A stretch of DNA of 24,244 bases, taken from the NCBI GenBank assembly GCA_035507915.1, contig DATJNS010000134.1, positions 1 to 24,244 of the forward strand, read 5' to 3'. Under the pieces are notes generated by a model. The model was not told the DNA's origin. It searched no databases and saw nothing but the letters and a program-made list of their open reading frames with translations. This document shows positions 21,684 to 24,244 of the stretch, in pieces. Origin of the DNA: JACQAI01 sp035507915. GTDB lineage: Bacteria; Pseudomonadota; Alphaproteobacteria; Elsterales; Elsteraceae. The position numbers were made by a program, and so were the translations under genes. Position 1 is the stretch's first letter; every line of letters starts with the position of its first letter.

Positions 21684-24244
21684 CGAGCCACGAGCCGCTG
21701 CCGGACGCCGCGGCCCGCGCGGTCACCGAGGCTGCGGTGCGGCAGACGCAAGGCCGGCTCGCCGAGGCCGAGGCGCTCTACGTCTCCGCGCTGCGGACGG
21801 AGCCCGATCATGTCGGGGCGCTTCACGGCCTCGGTCTGCTGCGCGCCCAACAAGGCAGGTTTGACGAGGCGGCGGCGCTGATCCGCCAGGCGCTGGCCCG
21901 CGAACCGCTTGCGGCGGAGATGCTCAACGATCTTGGCGTCGTGATGCAGGCGGCGAACCGCCATGACGACGCGTTGGTTCCGCATCGCCAGGCGATCGCG
22001 CTCCGACCTGGCTTTGCCCGGGCGCATTACAATCTCGCGACAGCGCTGCAGGCACTCGGTCGGCTCGACGAGGCGCTCGAGCCCTATCGAACGGCGGTTG
22101 CGCTCGAGCCGGGCCTCGCCGAAGCGCATCACAATCTGGGCGTCGCGCTGGCGGCGCAGGGCCGTCACGCCGAAGCCGCGCCCTGCTTCGCACAGGCGCT
22201 CGCCATCCGACCGGACGTCGCGGAAACCCATCATCATCTAGGCCGGACATTTGCGGCCCTCTCCCGCGTCGAGGATGCCGTCGCGTGCTTCGGTCGCGCC
22301 GTCGCGCTCCGCCCGGATTTTCCGGACGCGCTCATCGATTGGGGCGGTCTGCTGCATGGCTCGGGTCGCATTGACGCGGCCGTGGCCTGCTTCGAGAAAG
22401 CGCTGGCCGTGCGACCGGACGACGTCATCGCGCTCAACGGGCTCGGCTGCGGGCTCTTGGTGCTCAAGCGCACGGGGGCCGCGATGACCTGCTTCGAGCG
22501 AATCCTCGCCCTGCGGCCGGACCATGCCGAGGCGCACAACAATCTCGGCGTCGCCCTCGTGGCGCTGGGCCGCCGATCCGAGGCGATCGCCTGCTACGAG
22601 GGGGCGCTGGCGATCGATCCGATGTACGGCGCGGCGGCCTCGAACTTGGGCAACGCGCTGATGGCTGAGCGGCGCGAAACCGAGGCGCTCGTCTGCTACG
22701 AGCGGGCGCTCGCCAACGGCACGGATGACCCCGAGCTCTACCAAGGCGCCGCGGCGGCGCTGGGGATGCTCGGTCGCTTTGACGAGGCTCGCCGGGCGAT
22801 CGAGGTCGCCGTCGAGCTGGCGCCGCGCCGCGTCGAATTCTACGTGGCGCTGGCCTATCTCAAACGGTTCGCCGACGGCGACCCGCACGTGGCGGCGATG
22901 GAAGCGATCGCGCGGGACACGCGCGCGCTAAGTGAGCCGGACCGGGCGAGTCTCCATTTCGCGCTCGCCAAGGCGTACGCCGATCTCGGCCAGCATGAGC
23001 GATCGTTCGCGCAGCTGCTGACGGCCAACGAGCTCAAGCGCCGACACACGGCGTATGACGAGGCGGAGACGCTCGGCCGGTTCGATCGCATCCGTGCGGT
23101 GTTCACGCCGGCGATGATGGTGCGGCTGCGCGGGCTCGGCGCGGCGTCGCCGGTGCCGCTGTTCATCGTCGGCATGCCGCGCTCCGGGACGACGCTGGTC
23201 GAGCAGATCCTGGCGAGCCATCCCGAGGTCTTCGGCGCGGGGGAGCTCGAGGATTTTCGGACCCTGGTGGCGGGGCTGTCGCACGGGCCGGGCGACGTGC
23301 CCTCGGTGCGCTATCCCGAGCTCGCGGCCGGCCTCGATGCCGCGCAGCTGCGCGAGCTCGGCGCGTCCTATCTGCAGCGCATCCGGGCCCTGGCCCCGAA
23401 CGCCGCACGCATCACCGACAAGCTCCCAATCAACTTCGCTTACGTCGGGCTGATCCATCTGGCGCTGCCCGATGCCCGGATCATCCACGTGCGCCGCGAC
23501 CCGATCGATACCTGCCTGTCATGCTTCAGCAACAGGTTCCTGGGCGACACCCAGCCCTTCAGCCGGGAGCTCGGCGAGTTGGGCCGCTATTACCGCGCCT
23601 ATGAGGCCGTGATGGCGCATTGGCGCACCGTGCTGCCGCCCGGCATCATGCTCGAGGTGCGCTACGAGGACGTGGTCGACGATCTGGAAGCGCAGGCGCG
23701 CCGGATGCTCGACCATAGCGGGTTGGCGTGGGACCCGGCCTGTCTCACCTTCCATGCTACCGAGCGGACCGTGCGCACGGCGAGCGCGACCCAGGTCCGC
23801 CAGCCGATCTACCGGAGCTCGATCGCTCGCTGGCGGCCGTACGCCAACTTGCTGACGCCGCTGCTCGACGCCCTGGGCATCGAGTCCGCGGGCGCCCACC
23901 TGATCGACAGCGAACCGCCGGGAGGCGATGGGGCGCGGTCCGTCACCCAAGCGGCGATGCTGCGCGATCGCGGCCAGTTCGCCGAGGCTGAGGCGCTCTA
24001 CCTGTCGGCGCTTAAGACGCAGGGCGATGATGTCGAGGCGCTGCACGGCCTCGGATTGCTGCGCGCCCGGCAGGGCAGACTGGACGAGGCGGCGACGCTG
24101 ATGCGCCAGGCGCTGGCTCGCGATCCGAACTCGGCGGAGAGGCTCAACGATCTCGGCACCGTGATGCAGGCGGCGAACCGTCACGACGAGGCGCTGGCCT
24201 GTCATCGTCAGGCGATCGTCCTCCGACCCGACTTCGCCCGGGCG
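21680..24244 (+). CDS. TPR-sulfotransferase-TPR fusion (modules B and C), open at window end
   Basis: An uninterrupted frame of 855 codons from GTG 21680 (overlapping the module A stop as GTGA) to the right edge. Residues about 15-410 are TPRs. The sulfotransferase domain has GMPRSGTT at 498-505 and HVRRDPIDTCLSCFS near 603-617, and ends near residue 733. A 20-residue linker (GIESAGAHLIDSEPPGG) then leads into a second TPR array from about residue 755 that repeats residues 15-115 of the same protein, offset by exactly 740 codons with no indel. A second sulfotransferase domain probably follows outside the window. The first part is a clear paralogue of module A. The fusion depends on one extra nucleotide before an ancestral TGA at 23901; see findings. 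A sequencing error is possible but is argued against by the lost start codon. Confidence 0.85.
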   Translation, partial: MTSHEPLPDAAARAVTEAAVRQTQGRLAEAEALYVSALRTEPDHVGALHGLGLLRAQQGRFDEAAALIRQALAREPLAAEMLNDLGVVMQAANRHDDALVPHRQAIALRPGFARAHYNLATALQALGRLDEALEPYRTAVALEPGLAEAHHNLGVALAAQGRHAEAAPCFAQALAIRPDVAETHHHLGRTFAALSRVEDAVACFGRAVALRPDFPDALIDWGGLLHGSGRIDAAVACFEKALAVRPDDVIALNGLGCGLLVLKRTGAAMTCFERILALRPDHAEAHNNLGVALVALGRRSEAIACYEGALAIDPMYGAAASNLGNALMAERRETEALVCYERALANGTDDPELYQGAAAALGMLGRFDEARRAIEVAVELAPRRVEFYVALAYLKRFADGDPHVAAMEAIARDTRALSEPDRASLHFALAKAYADLGQHERSFAQLLTANELKRRHTAYDEAETLGRFDRIRAVFTPAMMVRLRGLGAASPVPLFIVGMPRSGTTLVEQILASHPEVFGAGELEDFRTLVAGLSHGPGDVPSVRYPELAAGLDAAQLRELGASYLQRIRALAPNAARITDKLPINFAYVGLIHLALPDARIIHVRRDPIDTCLSCFSNRFLGDTQPFSRELGELGRYYRAYEAVMAHWRTVLPPGIMLEVRYEDVVDDLEAQARRMLDHSGLAWDPACLTFHATERTVRTASATQVRQPIYRSSIARWRPYANLLTPLLDALGIESAGAHLIDSEPPGGDGARSVTQAAMLRDRGQFAEAEALYLSALKTQGDDVEALHGLGLLRARQGRLDEAATLMRQALARDPNSAERLNDLGTVMQAANRHDEALACHRQAIVLRPDFARA
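21680..24244 (+). repeat. Tandem 2220-bp TPR-sulfotransferase repeat
   Basis: Bases 21721-22024 align without gaps to 23941-24244, an offset of 2220 bp, with long identical stretches such as that around gtgatgcaggcggcgaaccg (21941 and 24161). The preceding module (19557-21683) is a more diverged copy; its sulfotransferase region aligns to module B at an offset of about 2213-2219 bp. The array is a likely substrate for unequal recombination. Confidence 0.85.

Overview
The window is high-GC DNA from an alphaproteobacterium. The evidence for this is a fliF-fliG-fliH-fliN-flbD-flhA gene order like that of the Caulobacter fliF operon, an FlbD-type sigma-54 activator, and a SciP (DUF1153) gene inside the flagellar cluster. 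An flhF-flhG pair, which Caulobacter lacks, suggests a polarly flagellated member of a Rhodospirillales-like group. I cannot name the genus. There are no tRNA or rRNA genes, insertion sequences or CRISPR arrays.

Region 1 (1-10829, minus strand) is one long basal-body/export/regulation operon. In transcription order it runs fliF, fliG, fliH, fliN, flbD, flhA, flhF, flhG and then a Pro/Ala-rich FliK-like gene cut by the window edge. Upstream of fliF (10830-11087) are a CtrA-type box, an adjacent FlbD/ftr-like palindrome and a further unexplained palindrome.

Region 2 (11088-17243, minus strand) is the hook block: fliK, flgD, flgE, a second smaller flgE paralogue, and then sciP. The 300-base divergent intergenic region (17244-17543) holds a well-formed sigma-54 -24/-12 promoter for fliK, an IHF-like site, and two tandem ftr-like elements about two helical turns apart. 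This is the architecture expected of an FlbD/sigma-54 late flagellar promoter. The window therefore carries an activator (FlbD), its probable target promoters, and a CtrA inhibitor (SciP).

Region 3 (17544 to the end, plus strand) is a set of genes that overlap end to start: gmhA (phosphoheptose isomerase-like), a TPR plus ATP-grasp-like protein of unknown function, and a tandem array of TPR-sulfotransferase modules. Module A is a stand-alone gene. Module B has lost its stop frame through a 1-nt length difference relative to the A/B junction and reads directly into module C, with a repeat period of exactly 2220 nt. The result is a TPR-sulfotransferase-TPR fusion that leaves the window still open. 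Together the genes suggest a surface or flagellar glycan/protein modification pathway involving heptose, a possible carboxylate ligation and sulfation. That is an inference from context, and this block is the least explained part of the window.
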